DNA of 64,000 bases, from contig MNCI01033354.1 of assembly GCA_015680685.1 (NCBI GenBank), positions 538,062-602,061 of the forward strand, in the 5' to 3' direction. Positions 24,402-36,093 of this stretch are shown piece after piece. This DNA is from Gnetum montanum (lineage: Eukaryota > Streptophyta > Gnetopsida > Gnetales > Gnetaceae). The notes beneath the pieces are model-generated. The model saw nothing but the letters and a program-made list of their open reading frames with translations, was not told the DNA's origin and ran no database searches. A program made the translations under genes and the position numbers. How positions within the stretch are numbered: position 1 is the stretch's first letter; each line of letters begins with the position of its first letter.

Positions 24402-26238
24402 TGTAGTGACCGAAAACGTCAGTGGCTAGAAACACTAAGAGGTCCTGGATGTGTGTAAGGGCCATGCTAGATAAAATAGAAATGGGACACCCTGAATGGT
24501 CTAGTCAATTAGATAGGGACTTAACCAGTGCAATGTAACCTTTCGTAAACATTATTTTAAGTGTGAAAAATGTAAGATCTAATCGATGATTAATAAATGC
24601 GATGATAAAGAAAATGATGCTGAATAATGATGACAATGAAAAAACCATAGAGTAATTGGGATAAGAAAATACACCACTGCAAAGTCGCAGGTTTGATTCT
24701 CTTCTTTGCTTGAAAATGTATAACAAGTTATACAATGCCAAAGGTGCACGAAGAGTCCAAGAATGATTGAAACGCTTGAAATTCCTCCACTACGTTTTTT
24801 GAGTACAAGCTTAAAAGCTAACAGCGCAAAATGCCAATAAGAAAAAGGCTAATGCCAAGTGCTAATGCAAAAGATGCCAACCGATGAAATCTTCCGACTT
24901 AACAAATTGCTAATTTCCCATATTGCCAATAGAGTTCTCAATTTGCCAACCAAAATTTGCCAATCGTGAAAAATGCTAATAATGCTCAAAATTGCCAACC
25001 TTTTGAGCATTACTTGTCAGGGTATTTATAGGGCCAGGAGCTGGCAAGAGATGCAATTTAGATGCCACGTGTCCTAGACCCATGAGATGATGATGTGCCT
25101 ATATCGCATGGATATGTAAAGCCAATTGTGAACCTACTACACTGCAATCATGTTGTTGAAACTGAAAGTGCTGACGTCAAGTGTGCAAACAATGCAAGCA
25201 AGAGATGAAGCATACTAGCGTAGCATAGCTATTTTCTATGCTTTGCTATGCTATGTAGCATAACATGTTGGCATGACGTAGCTATTTGCTATGCTGTGCT
25301 ATGCTATGTAGCGTAGCACAGCGTAGCCACTAGTTCGAAAAGGAAATTTGCATTGAAATCAACTGCATCTGTTGGAAGCTTCAACGTGCATCGGGTTAAC
25401 TTTTGAAGCACCTCATTTAGTTTGCATCTCTACTATGCTACGCTACGCTATGTAGTGTAGCATAGCATAGCAACTGGCCTTATCTGCAACTTGTGCTAAA
25501 GTTGCAAACACTTGTTTGAAGCTTTGACCATGCTAACAGCTGCAATTTTTGCCTTTTGTGAAGGGGAGCCTCTAAACTTGTTGAACTTGCATTTGAAACA
25601 TTTCTTGTTGCTCTTTTATTGTTGCTACATTGTTCTATGCTATGTAGCATAGCACAACTTAGCAGCTAGCATATCCTACTTTTTGCTCAATCCACCACTT
25701 TCTAGTAAGAGACCTTGCTGAAGGACTTGAAGTTGAATAAGGCAACTGGTTTTGAAGGCCGGAGTGCTTACCGAGTGTAATTTCTTCATTGGAATCACTT
25801 GGTAAGCTAGGCCTTTTTGATTTACCTTTGCTACACTGTGCTACGCTGCATAGCGTAGCACCCTATTCTACAACAATTTGCACTTGATTGCATAAGCAAC
25901 TATCTTCTGAGGTTTGCTACGCTACATAGCATAGTATGGTGTAGCAAACTTCTTCACTAGAAAACTTGTCGAACTGTTTTACACATCCTGAGTACCACTG
26001 ACAACTCCAAGCATGATTTCTGAATAGACTGTCAGCTGGGTGAATCACGTAGGTGGGCAAGCTAGAGAGTCCATCGGGCCTGTCAGTTCTAGCGGTAGAA
26101 AACTTGCTGAACTGAACAATCTAAACTCAGTGCATTCATTTCCTACTAAACTATCATGAGGCTACACTTGTGAAAGTGTTTTCCTCATTTCCAAGACCCT
26201 GGTGAAGCAAGAGTGCCTTGAAATTTTAGGGTGTTTCA
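24402..26238 (-). repeat. Solo LTR with perfect 5-bp target-site duplication
   Basis: 1837 bases bounded by TGTAGTGACC and GGGTGTTTCA (TG..CA) and flanked on both sides by ATAGG (24397-24401 and 26239-26243). No gag, pol, primer site or polypurine tract lies inside, so this is a recombined solo LTR. Minus-strand orientation is proposed from CCTATAAATACC (25021-25032 read on the minus strand), a good TATA box. CpG is frequent here compared with the neighbours, which suggests a more recent insertion. The 24825-25000 part has about eight TGCCAA words. Part of the putative U3 carries palindromic repeats. No second copy is in the window, so the parent family is unknown. Confidence 0.85.
25211..25949. 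repeat. Dispersed palindromic GCTATGTAGCGTAGC repeats inside the solo LTR
   Basis: Clusters of a self-complementary word (variants of TGCTACGCTATGTAGCGTAGCA) occur at 25211-25330, 25433-25471, 25634-25670, 25828-25861 and 25913-25949. Several can fold into short hairpins. Spacing is about 200 bases for the middle clusters. They lie upstream of the proposed TATA box on the minus strand, where LTR enhancer repeats would be expected. Confidence 0.75.
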
Positions 26239-26243
26239 ATAGG

Positions 26244-26720
26244 AAAGTACAAAGAGCATCAAATCCCCTTGAAGTTACATCCTTGTTTATCCATTTAAAT
26301 TCTTCCCAAGTTTTGAAACAACCAAGGTTACAAGTTCATTATATTTCTAGAACAAGGGAACACCATAGAGTTTTATGAATGACTGGATGACATGGACTCA
26401 TTGCCTATTATCATAAAAAGGAAACCATATCTTAGTTATCAATACTAAAATTCAAAGATAGAATCTAAACATTGGTAATCAAATAACATTATAGTACAAA
26501 CCATCATCAATCAACAACTACAGTTGCACTTTGTCCTAGTGGCAATAAAGAAAAATAATGAACATTAGAAAAACTTAAACCAAATAAAGTAAAATATAGA
26601 AGAATTTATAAAATATTTAAGAAAGAGAAAAATTTACTAATGATGATGTAAAACAAAAAAGTGTAAAAAGTTGAGGAGTCACTTTAATGGAGTAGCATGA
26701 ATAGCCATCTCTCCCATGAC
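26244..26720. other. No gene recognised; AT-rich end region of the Athila-like element
   Basis: AT-rich, without recognisable domains. It lies between the solo LTR and the integrase C-terminus of the minus-strand Athila-like element, so it is probably that element's 3' untranslated region. Confidence 0.3.
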
Positions 26721-28020
26721 TAAGTTGGAAGGAGGAGATCCAAAAAATTAAGCTCTTCTATCCATCTATTGAGGTGTTCTAGCCACTATCTCGCTTAGGC
26801 TCATGGAAAGGTTTGATTTGTTGCATGTTAACCAATAGTTTCTTGTTTGGGCTCTCAGGTTTGTATATTAACATGGCCTTAGAAGAAAAGCTTTCATAGA
26901 TAACATAAGGCCCATTCCACAATGTTTGGAACTTGGCTCTTTGTGGTACATGTGTGGGTTTCTAGTAGAGGATCCTATCTCCTAGTTGAAGTTTGATATT
27001 CCTTATTCAAATGTCATGTCATTGCTTGTTGAATGCCTTATGCACTTCGTTGGATGACAACACTACTAATTGATTCTCATCTAGCAAATTGATGTTTATC
27101 AATCTTTTCTTTTGTGCTAAACTTAGGTCAAGGTCAAGGTCACAAGTTGTTGATAGTTTATGGAGCTTTGCTTTAATTGGAAGAGTTGTCAACTTTCCAT
27201 ACATAGGCTTATAGGGAGAGTAGCCAATACGAAGTTTCCAAGTGGAGCACTAGGCCCAAAGGGCATCGGTGAGTTTTGTGCTCCAATCCCTTCTATATTT
27301 AACAACAATTCTCCTTAGTATCTTTGTGATTTTTCTATTTCTAGCCTCTACTTGATTGTTGGCTTGGAGGTGGTAGGGTGTTGTTAATTTATGTTCAAAC
27401 CCCAAGTGTTGCATGAGTTTTCAAAAGGTAGTACCTATAAAATGAGTATCATTATCTGAAATAAATGCATGTGGCATGCCAAACCTATTTACAACATATT
27501 GTTGCACAAACTGAGCAACTGTAGAAGACATGCAATCAATGACAACTACTAATTCTACCCATTTCATACAATAGTTAACCATGACTATGATGTCCACCTT
27601 TTCATTTGACATGGGTATGATGGGACACATGAAGTTGATACCCCAAATGTCAAAGGGCTTTAGTGATTGGATCCACTACTAAGATCCCTCCAAATAAGTA
27701 CTCATCCTACCATCACATTGATAACATTCACAAGAGTAAATGAATTAGTAAGCATCATTGAAAAGTGTTGGCTAATAATACTCTACCATGAGGATCTTAA
27801 TGGTCATGCATCTCACAACATAGTGGCCTCCATAAGGGCCCTCATAAGAATCTTGGATCATGCACAATTGATTAGCATCAAGTACACACCAACGAACCAA
27901 GCCATTGGTGCACACCTTATAAAGGTATCCATTAATCCATGAAACATTTTACTTGGTGAAGAAATTGTTGTTTCTTCTTGTGGTATCACTCTTATGAAAT
28001 CTTCTAAGTGAGAATATAGA
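26721..28020 (-). pseudogene. int: Decayed Athila-like integrase
   Basis: The zinc-binding part lies at about 27870-27690 (minus strand): 'YEGPYGGHYVV', 'PTLFNDAY' and 'CYQCDG', with the H/H/C/C pattern partly kept. The catalytic core open 27630-27421 begins 'MCPIIPMSNEKVDIIVMVNY', continues 'CMKWVELV' (a D-to-N change at the first catalytic Asp is apparent in VNY, where the family has VDY) and reaches 'FGMPHAFISDNDTHF', which keeps the second Asp. The C-terminus, with 'VPQRAKFQTLWNGPYVIYE' and 'LLVNMQQIKPFHE', runs to about 26790. Stops and frameshifts separate the pieces. It belongs to the same element as the RT and protease to the right. Confidence 0.75.
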
Positions 28021-29360
28021 TGAGAATGTGATCATATCAATTAGTTTTATTAGGCATTTATTCATCAGGAAACTGATCTAGCAATGAGCTCTCCTACTCT
28101 CTGTTATCATATTGCAACTAAGATAAATGGTTAGCAATCACATTCTTGATTCTCTTTCAATCTACCATTGTAAGATCAAATTTTTGCAAGATCATTAGCC
28201 ATATTATAACATGGGGGTTCATCATTGGTTTTTTCATCAGGAACTAGATTACACTATGGTCCATGTGCACAAACACCTTTTATCCACATACATGGTGCCT
28301 AAATTTTTCCAAGGCTAACATCACTACCATCAACTCTTTCTCTATTATGATGTAATTTAATTATGCATCCACAATGCTTCTACTCACATGATGGATATAA
28401 TAAGGATGTTTCTAATTGTCTAACTACATGAGCATGGCTCCCAAAGCATAATTTGATGCATGCTCATAGAATTGGAGTTTCCATGAGCTTCTACTTGAGA
28501 TTTTGGAATGCATGATCACATTCCTTGGTCTAGACAAATAGAACATCCTTCTTTGCTAGCTTCACCAATGGTTTAGTGATCTTAGATAAATTCTCTATGA
28601 ATCATTGGTAGTATCGAATGTGCCCAATGAATGGCCTCACATCTTTAACTATTTTTAGCTATTTGGTAATTATTTGGATGACCCTTATTTTCTCAAGCTC
28701 CATCTCAATCCCATTTTAAGAAATTTTGTGCCTCAAAATAATGCCTTTCTAGACAATTAGGTGGCTTTTCTGCTAGTTGAGCCTAAGGTTTTTCTCCACA
28801 CACCTTTTAAGTTGTTGCTTAAGACAGTCCAAGGTTTGCTTAAGTTTAGCCCCATAGATGAAAAAGTCATCCATGAAGACTTCCATCTTGCTACCAATCT
28901 ATTGTTGGAAGATGCTTAGGATAAGACGTTGGAATGTAGCAAGAGCATTGCATAGGCCAAATAACATCTTTTTGTATGAAAAAGTTATCTAGGAACTTGT
29001 GAATGTTGTTTTGGCCTGATCCTCTAGTGTGATATAAATTTGTTTATAACCACTATAACCATCCAGAAAGCTATAGTAGCAATTCTTAGAAATGGTATCC
29101 AACACCTAGTCCACAAATGACAATGAAAAGTGATCTTTGTAAGTTGCCATGTTCAATAGCCTGACATTGATATAGATCCTCCATTTGCCACCCTTCTTTG
29201 GTACTATCACAAGTGGTCTAACCCACTCACTATTCACAATGGAATAGATGAACTCCACCTTGAGGAGTTCAATTTTCTCTTTCATGATCTACCTTAGTTT
29301 GGGGTTCAACCACTGTTGCAGCTACCTCTTGGGCTTGATGGAAGGATTTATGTAGATGTG
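28021..29360 (-). pseudogene. pol: Decayed Athila-like reverse transcriptase and RNase H
   Basis: Read leftwards from about 29360. The RT catalytic box is intact as 'VFMDDFFIYG' (FMDD codons near 28861-28877 on the minus strand), followed by 'LKQTLDCLKQQL' and 'NLRLN', the usual thumb region. RNase H is traceable to about 28050. Many TAG or TAA stops interrupt the frame (for example where Trp or Gln codons are expected). The order protease-RT-RNase H-integrase on the minus strand marks this as Ty3/gypsy. It has FMDD where the neighbouring Athila-like copy at 19.7 kb has LNN. Confidence 0.75.
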
Positions 29361-30240
29361 GTGCTAGCATATCCTAGGATCAATTTTAGTGAGTTCAAGA
29401 TATGATCATGAAATGGTTGTTGGCCATTTGTTAACCATATCCAATAGCCTCTTTTTCTGCACAGGAACAAGGTTGACATTGATGATAACTAGGTTTCCAT
29501 TACTCAAAAAGTCATATTTCATTTCAAATGGTAAAGGTTTTAGCTCAAGGGGCTCTTGTTTAAAGCTTTTAGGGATCTCAACTCTCCCCAGTTGGTTTCA
29601 TCAGGTTCATCATTAGAGATTTGGTGATGAACTTACTTCATTTCATTCATGCCTTCAACATAGAAACTCATAAGGCTCTCAGTTATTTCCATGCATATTA
29701 TTGAGCTACTATCAAGTTTACCTATTAGCCACTGGGTATCCTCCTATTTTGTAGTTGCTACATATAGGCACCTTTGAATTTCTATCACACCGACACACTA
29801 TCTACATGTTATGATAGATGTTCTTTTTATGGTTCATAATTTCTACATACAATTGCACCCATGCCATTTTCTATAATGCATGAAATGAAATTCCTCTTAA
29901 TCTTTCCAAATTCATTTTCCTTGGAGATTTCTAAGGAGAGGTATTGGATTTCTAGTTGTGCATCTATGGTTCTTAATCAAGTCCTTTCCATGATCATTGG
30001 GAAGTCCCCTTTGTAGTTATTAACACGAATCACCATAAAGTTGGTAGGATATGACCAGCCACAGATGGTAGTTACAATGTCCTCCACCAACCCTAAGGGA
30101 AAGATGATGGACCAATCTACCAGCTCAAGAAAAATGTTGCTCTTCTTGAGTGGAGGTAGGTTCTAGGCTTTGTACATTTCATGAGAAATAAATTTTACAC
30201 TAGAACCTAAGTCAAAAGATCCTTGCAAGGCTCATTCCTA
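29361..30240 (-). pseudogene. Decayed Athila-like protease region
   Basis: At about 30215-29930 the minus strand reads 'DLGSSVKFISHEMYKA', then 'LPPLKKSNIFLELVD', 'FPLGLVEDIVTTI' and 'NYKGDFPMIMERT'. This is the retropepsin of Athila elements, whose active site is D-L-G (here DLGS). 'PLGLVEDI' and the final 'IMERT' (family ILGRPF) match the flap and C-terminal blocks. The protease would cleave the Gag-Pol polyprotein. 29930-29361 is the linker to RT and is poorly conserved. Confidence 0.7.
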
Positions 30241-31409
30241 GTGATTTGCAAATAAATGAGGGGACTCTTAGGATTAGATCTTTTCCTAGGAAGGTGGCTA
30301 GCCTTGATTCAATTGGTAACTGTATGGGCCAACATTACAGTATGCACTTTGGAAGGTGTTTGGTTTGAAGGGACCTCAAATGAGATTGTAGAGGATGAGG
30401 GAGAAGTAGGTTCATTAGCCATAAGTATATGTGAGAGCTTAGAAGGAATTTTTATTTAGAAGAAATTTCTTTTTTAGGTTTATTTCCTAAACCACTTGTC
30501 TAAGGAGTTGACTTTAAGTTAGCAACCCTCATGGCATTTATTTATTGTGGCTAGGCAGGAATTCCACCTTGCATGGATGGAACTAGTGGAAATTGAGTTA
30601 AGGAACATGCATAAGTGTAGAAGCATGAAGAGTAATAGCATGGTACATAACATTAGCTTGTAAAGGAATAGATTGAGTATAAGAAGATGGACTAGCCATT
30701 TGTGTGGATAAAGAAAGGTTTGATTATGTGAATGAAGTAGAACCCAATTGACTCCTAGAATTTAAAATTGATGTACCAAATCCAAATTTAGTAGGCATCC
30801 TAACAATCATGGATATTTGATTAGGTTCGATAGCATTAGGAAACAGGGTTGAAAACTGACTTCCACTAGTAGTTAAAGTAATAGTATTATTAAGTCTATC
30901 TACCAAACTAACTCTAGTTCCTATACTTGAAAAACTTTGTAAATCTACCTATGAAATTGGTGGTCCTTCTTGTTGAAATGAACTTTGGTCTTCTTTACCT
31001 TTGAAACTTCATAATGAAGATGATTCTTTTGATGACATTGAAATCCTTTTTGTCCTTTTCTTGGGCATGTATGAATAAGGAACAAAATCACATATCAATC
31101 TTTGACCTTTCTAATGAATCCAATTTATAAACCTTTAAAGAAATAACAAGTAAAGAAGAAACAAAAGAGAAACAACAAATTTATAATCTACTGTAAGAAT
31201 CATTAACTATGAAGAAGTGCTTCATCAATCATCAGTATTTGTAAATCAAGAAGAAGAATCTACATATTAATCAACATCACTTGAAATTATAATAATTCTA
31301 ACATACAAAAATTCAAATACTGATTTAGATCCATATAAATAACTAAAAAAAAGAAAACATAAAAAATTAAACAAAATTGAAATCTAGAACATACCACCAT
31401 AACCCATGG
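30241..31409 (-). pseudogene. gag: Gag and leader remnant of the Athila-like element
   Basis: Between protease and primer site only about 1.1 kb remains. Minus-strand open stretch 30906-30724 is Thr/Ser/Asn-rich ('TTSGSQFSTLFPNAIEPN'). A lysine-rich start, 'MSSKESSSL', lies near 31035, just inside the leader. A full Athila gag is much longer, so most of it is deleted. 31040-31409 is an A-rich leader without coding sign. Assignment as gag rests mainly on position. Confidence 0.45.
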
Positions 31410-31428
31410 CTATCACAATAGTGCCAAA
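31410..31428 (-). other. Primer-binding site of the Athila-like element
   Basis: On the minus strand, directly inside the LTR, the sequence reads TTTTGGCACTATTGTGATAG. This matches the usual gypsy site TTTGGCGCCGTTGCCGGGG apart from C-to-T and G-to-A type changes. It fixes the LTR at 31430-32187 as the 5' LTR of a minus-strand element. Confidence 0.7.
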
Positions 31429-31429
31429 A

Positions 31430-32187
31430 TGTTAAGTTATTATTCTTGCATTCTTGCACTATAGAATGTGGGAATTAATCAAATGAAGGTATGTAGTTTT
31501 CATGGGCTTAAGTTACCAAAATTATGTTGAAGAACACTTAATGTTAATTCACTCTTAATAGAAGAAATGACTATCTTATTATTCAATCTCAATACAACAA
31601 TCTCATTTAATAATATCATTCAACAAACTTAAATTCTCTATCTGCAAAAGTTATCTAAGTATCTATTCTATATTTCTCTCTCTCTCTTCATAGATAATGA
31701 TTCTTATAGTATATTATATTCTTATATTCTTCTCTTCCACTCCTCTTATAGTTCTACTTTAATCTAGTGCTAAAATTGCTTCAGTTAGTTATTTCAATAT
31801 CTTTTAGCCAATGGCTACAACCTGGGTATGAGTCGTAGCTAGGTTGCAAATCCTTGCTCGATAGAATTATCAAGCTAACCAATTGCTATAGGGAACGACC
31901 ATCAATATTCTCAGTCAACTATTTCCAATGGTTGAGTATACAAATAGTAATGATCAAGTGACCAATTAGGCAAAAAAATCCATTACGGCTATGGTAGCAA
32001 TGCAAGTCATACAAACTTACATTTATAGAATTTACATTTCTATTGAAAAATAAGTTATGAGTGGCTCAAATCACATCTGGAAGAAACTCTATGTTGTGAG
32101 CTAATGTAGATTTCATAAGCTTGTAGTACCTTGCCAAACTCAAATTCAACTTCTTATGTTTTCCTCATCTCTATTCAAAGCTAACGT
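31430..32187 (-). repeat. 5' LTR of Athila-like element, first part (interrupted)
   Basis: The TGTTAAG start aligns with 12956-13653 in the uninterrupted copy. The LTR stops at 32187, where a family-A LTR begins, and resumes at 55640. It has a 40-base T/A-rich insertion near 31690-31735 relative to the other copy. Confidence 0.85.
32183..32187. repeat. Left target-site duplication of the 23.4-kb family-A element (AACGT)
   Basis: AACGT here pairs with AACTT at 55640-55644. The undisturbed Athila-like LTR has AACTC at the same position (13654-13658). Five bases is the normal duplication length for gypsy integrases. Confidence 0.8.
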
Positions 32188-33567
32188 TAAAACACCACAA
32201 AGAAAATGCATGTTGAAACCTTTTTAGCATTCTAAGTTTTATCCCATGAAACTTGAGGATGGAATTTCATTGTAAAATATGAAGATTATAATCCATGAGA
32301 TGCAATTTTACATGCTTTAACTTTTGGAGATGACAAATGCTTCATAACTTGTTATAGCCTTAGTTCCCAAGAGGAAAAAGTACTATCATGTCTATATGTG
32401 GGCTTGGAAAGGTTAAAAATTCCTTTTGTACTACCAAAATTGGCATTTTCATGGAATTTTTTAGGGAGTATAACCTTACTATGCTAGAGGCACCTATGCC
32501 TAGCATTGGGAGGTTTGATTTTCATTCTTCCAACTATGGATAGAATAGTTTTCATAAGTCCAGTGTTGCCACATCAAGGCCAACATTGGAATGATCAGGA
32601 TTTTAACTTTAAACAATCTCAATATTTCCCCTACAACTGCAAGGTTTCTACTAGAAGACCAACATGGATGGGAGAAGATAGCATGGGTGAAAAGTCTATT
32701 TACTATTTTTGTTAACCATCATGATTTTGGTGCCTTAGGGATATCAAAACATACCACAAATAGTAGCTACACTAGAATCAAACACCCACAAACCTACATG
32801 TGACACCAATATATCAATAATTATGATATAAATTTGTAGCCATAATTTAGAAACCATATAATCTATATAAGCCAATTTCAAACACCTTGAAGAGGTTCCA
32901 CCACTTTTGAATTTCTTAGCTTTTAAATTTGAAGCAAACACAAAGCTTTTGGGAAATTCTTGAGCATGGAAGTATCAACCATACAGAACACTTGTAACCT
33001 TGAGGCTTGTGTGAGACCTTTTAAAGCAATGCCAGACTACTTGGGCATCAAGATTTCCAATGTGGTACCCATTTTGTGATAAATGTCCTTCACACACCTT
33101 GCCCTTTTCCCAATGACCAACACTATAGATCTATGAGAGACACTTGCAAGAAGTTTTATTTTTGGAAGTTGGGAAGTACCTTGATCATGGAGCTGACTAC
33201 GGTGTGTAAGAGTACTTGCTTCAACAAGCTTTAAACTCCACCAAATCAAATCCCTTATGCCTCAAAGAACCATTTGTACACATATGAACTTTGTTTATTT
33301 ACCATATTTTCATTTTAATAAAATTCATAGTTCATTTACTATGCAAATTTGTATAATTTTATTTTGTGCATTTACTTTCTAGACCAGATCTGCAATATTT
33401 TACATTTCGTTTACCCCTATTTACATTTTTCAAGTTCTTTGGTGATTAGCTAGACTATCCAAGATTCCATGGATCCTCTATCTCGAAGGTCCTTGGGATC
33501 CAAGGCTAAAACTATTCCACACTTGTGATTTTTGATTTTCCAGCAATCAAAATTTTCAGGTGTAACA
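32188..33567 (+). repeat. 5' LTR of family A copy 2
   Basis: Starts TAAAACACCAC (TG decayed to TA) and ends GTGTAACA. Aligns along its length with 54257-55639 and 9449-10938. The open frames in it (for example 32506-32803 and 33249-33037) are not conserved between the LTR copies. No clear TATA box was identified with confidence. Confidence 0.85.
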
Positions 33568-33573
33568 ATTTTT

Positions 33574-33592
33574 TGGCACAAGAAGAAGGTCC
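33574..33592 (+). other. Primer-binding site of family A copy 2
   Basis: Six bases after the LTR end the sequence reads TGGCACAAGAAGAAGG. This resembles the gypsy site TGGCGCCGTTGCCGGGG after extensive decay. The position after an 'ATTTTT' spacer is the usual Tat and Athila arrangement. Confidence 0.5.
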
Positions 33593-36070
33593 TCTATCCA
33601 AGTTCTATGTCCAACCCTATTTTTTATTTCAATAACATTTTTTCAAGTTAGAAACTTTTAATTTACACAAAATATCTTTAAAATTTTATAAAATTTTATT
33701 TTATGTTATATTGATTCATATTGCTAGAGTCAATATATCTCGAATTCACTTTTAACAAGACATCAAACTTGTGTTGTGTCTCAATACTGATAATTCCATA
33801 AAGTTTCAGGTCTATATTATTAATATCTATAGACATTAAGGAGTTGATATTCTTTGATAAAATAATTTATCCTAATCACCTGACATCGCGTAGATTAGTG
33901 CAAATCGATAATAGTGTAATAATTTTATTTACTTAATAATATACAAAATTTTATTCCTTTTTTACTTCTTGAAAAGTTCTTATTATTTTGGTATGAGTCC
34001 ACATATAACTCTGTTAGGAAGATACTTCCCATGATTAATTGGGCTAGACATCACCTCATAAGGTTTGCTTCATTTGGTACAAGAATGTATTACAAACTCA
34101 AGATCTTAACCTTTCCTAATTTTTAAGGATCCAAGATGCATTCCTTGCATCAAACTCATTTCCTAACTTACTCTTAGATTAGCTTCCATGCTAGCTATAC
34201 CCTACTATCCTATTCACTTAAAGTTGATTATCCCCACCTCCTTAATTAAACTAGGATATGTTCCATACCTAGCTTAATTAGTTAAATAATTTTGAGAGTG
34301 GACTAAAGACTAGCTAGGAGAATAGAGAAAAAGAAAGAATGCCATGGGTTTTATACATTCTCCCCTATACATGAGACATAGGTAAGCTTTGATCTTTCAA
34401 TCGTTACTATCCATTGTGCTTAACCATAGTAGGAATCTCAACCACTAACACCTATGAAAAGGATTTTTGGAAACAATTGAATGATTAAAGGATTTTAATT
34501 AGTAGTGAACATGATAGGTGGTAGGCTAGATAAAATAATATAGGGATAATGAAAAATGGAAAAGTAAAATGGAAATGCAAAATACTTAACGAAAATAAAA
34601 AAGAAAAGTTGAGAAACAATAATCCTTTAGGTATGAAGTAGCAAAAGTGAAGGAACTGAATAAGCTAAGTCATGGGAATGATTAGGAATAATGTTCATTA
34701 AGATACTTACTTTAGATGAGTCAATCCTTTGCTTTGTGTGTTATATCCTAGCTCTAAAGTGGTGGCATCTTTATTTTATTGGTGATCGCTACTCCACCCT
34801 TAATCACTCAGCTCACAGAAGGGGGTTCTTGTCAAATGCTTGAAATTGTAAGCTTTGAAAATCATCCCAACTATAAGGTTCTTGTGGAAATGTAGCTTTG
34901 CTCATGATTGAATATTCTTGTGGGGCTTTTTTTTTCTACAATATCACTTTTTTTTCATCAAAACTCTTATATTTTTCTATTTTTCTTATTTTCAAGAATT
35001 TCTATATTTGGCCAGCTTTAATCATGAGGTTCTTGTGGGAGCCAAATTTATTTTGTATTTTTCAATTAAATGGGCTTCTCACATGGGCACTAATTGGATT
35101 ACAAATTCTTTTACCACCTTAAATAATAGACCCAATATAACACACCCTTTGCACCTTATTGACTTATCAAATAGGTAATTAATAGAAACAATACAGTTAT
35201 AAGCATTAGCCTACCCGTAGCTATTTTATCCCATTGACTTGTGGAACTTTGTACTTAAGGAACATTTTTTGAAAAATAATAGAGTTTATTATGTGTAATT
35301 TACTTATTAATCTAAGGCTCACTCTTAGTTGGATTTTGTATTTAAGCCAATTTATCTCAAGGTTGGAGGAGTTTTCCTTCTCCCTTGCATTCCAGACATG
35401 ATGCTACTAAATTCATTATAGTCCCAACTAATAATAGAATTTCATATTGCCTTATACATTTTTCAAGGTGAAAATTGTAGACAATTGGTTTTCCCTTAAT
35501 TATTTTTACTTTATATAATATGGTATTTGATTAAAATTCTTTGTTTCTCAAGAGTGTCTGTGGTTATTAGAATTGGGATAGAAATTTGATTTGTAAACTA
35601 TGTTGTCCTTGTTCCTCTTAAGGTTGATTCAAATCAATTCAAGTATGTTTATAATAACTTGTGGGATTCCTAGGAGGTTGAATACATGCTAGATGTTTGT
35701 GTTGCCTTTTTAATTTCATTTAACATGCAGACTCTTGACACATTTATGAGCAACCAATCCTAAGGCTCTACAAATTGATTTAATTGCCCCTATAATTATT
35801 GACTTAATTACAACATTTTTAATAACCTTTCTCAATTTTATGAATTAAGGGAACTGATTCTTGGGATTTTACTTTTTTCTTATTCTTGATATTTTTATTT
35901 TAATTCTTACAAGAAAAATAATTAGGAAAGGAAACTTCTAATACTACAAAACAAAAGAAAATGAAATGAAATGAAAGGAATGTATATATTTTTCAAAGTC
36001 TTAATTTAAATTTTAAAAATAAATCTAAAATAAAATATACAAAATTGTTAATGATGATTAACTCTACTGG
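33593..36070. other. No gene recognised; AT-rich leader or nested-element interior
   Basis: Very AT-rich with poly-T blocks (34920-34990) and a GAAAT microsatellite-like stretch (35948-35975). No domain is visible on either strand. It may be the leader of family A, or the interior of a minus-strand element whose primer site is proposed at 36071-36092. Confidence 0.3.
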
Positions 36071-36092
36071 CCTCCCTTGCAATGATGTCAAA
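36071..36092 (-). other. Possible primer-binding site of a nested minus-strand gypsy element
   Basis: The minus strand reads TTTGACATCATTGCAAGGG, which fits TTTGGCGCCGTTGCCGGGG with transition-type changes. It directly follows GGCTCATCAA, an LTR-type CA end like that at 60971-60980. No coding sequence supports an element to its left, so this is tentative. Confidence 0.35.
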
Positions 36093-36093
36093 T

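Noticed and set aside
24505-24741. 78-codon minus-strand frame as a gene in the solo LTR
   Set aside because: It lies wholly inside the LTR, downstream of the proposed TATA box. It may be transcribed, but nothing supports it as a protein.
25211-25949. CRISPR-like array
   Set aside because: The repeats vary in length and spelling, lack uniform spacers, lie within an LTR and the genome is a plant nucleus.
29389-30459. Plus-strand frames of 67-75 codons
   Set aside because: They are shadows of the minus-strand Athila-like protease and RT linker.
32506-33249. Open frames of about 65-70 codons on both strands
   Set aside because: They are within the 5' LTR of family A copy 2. A similar frame at 54600-54858 reflects LTR homology, not a gene.
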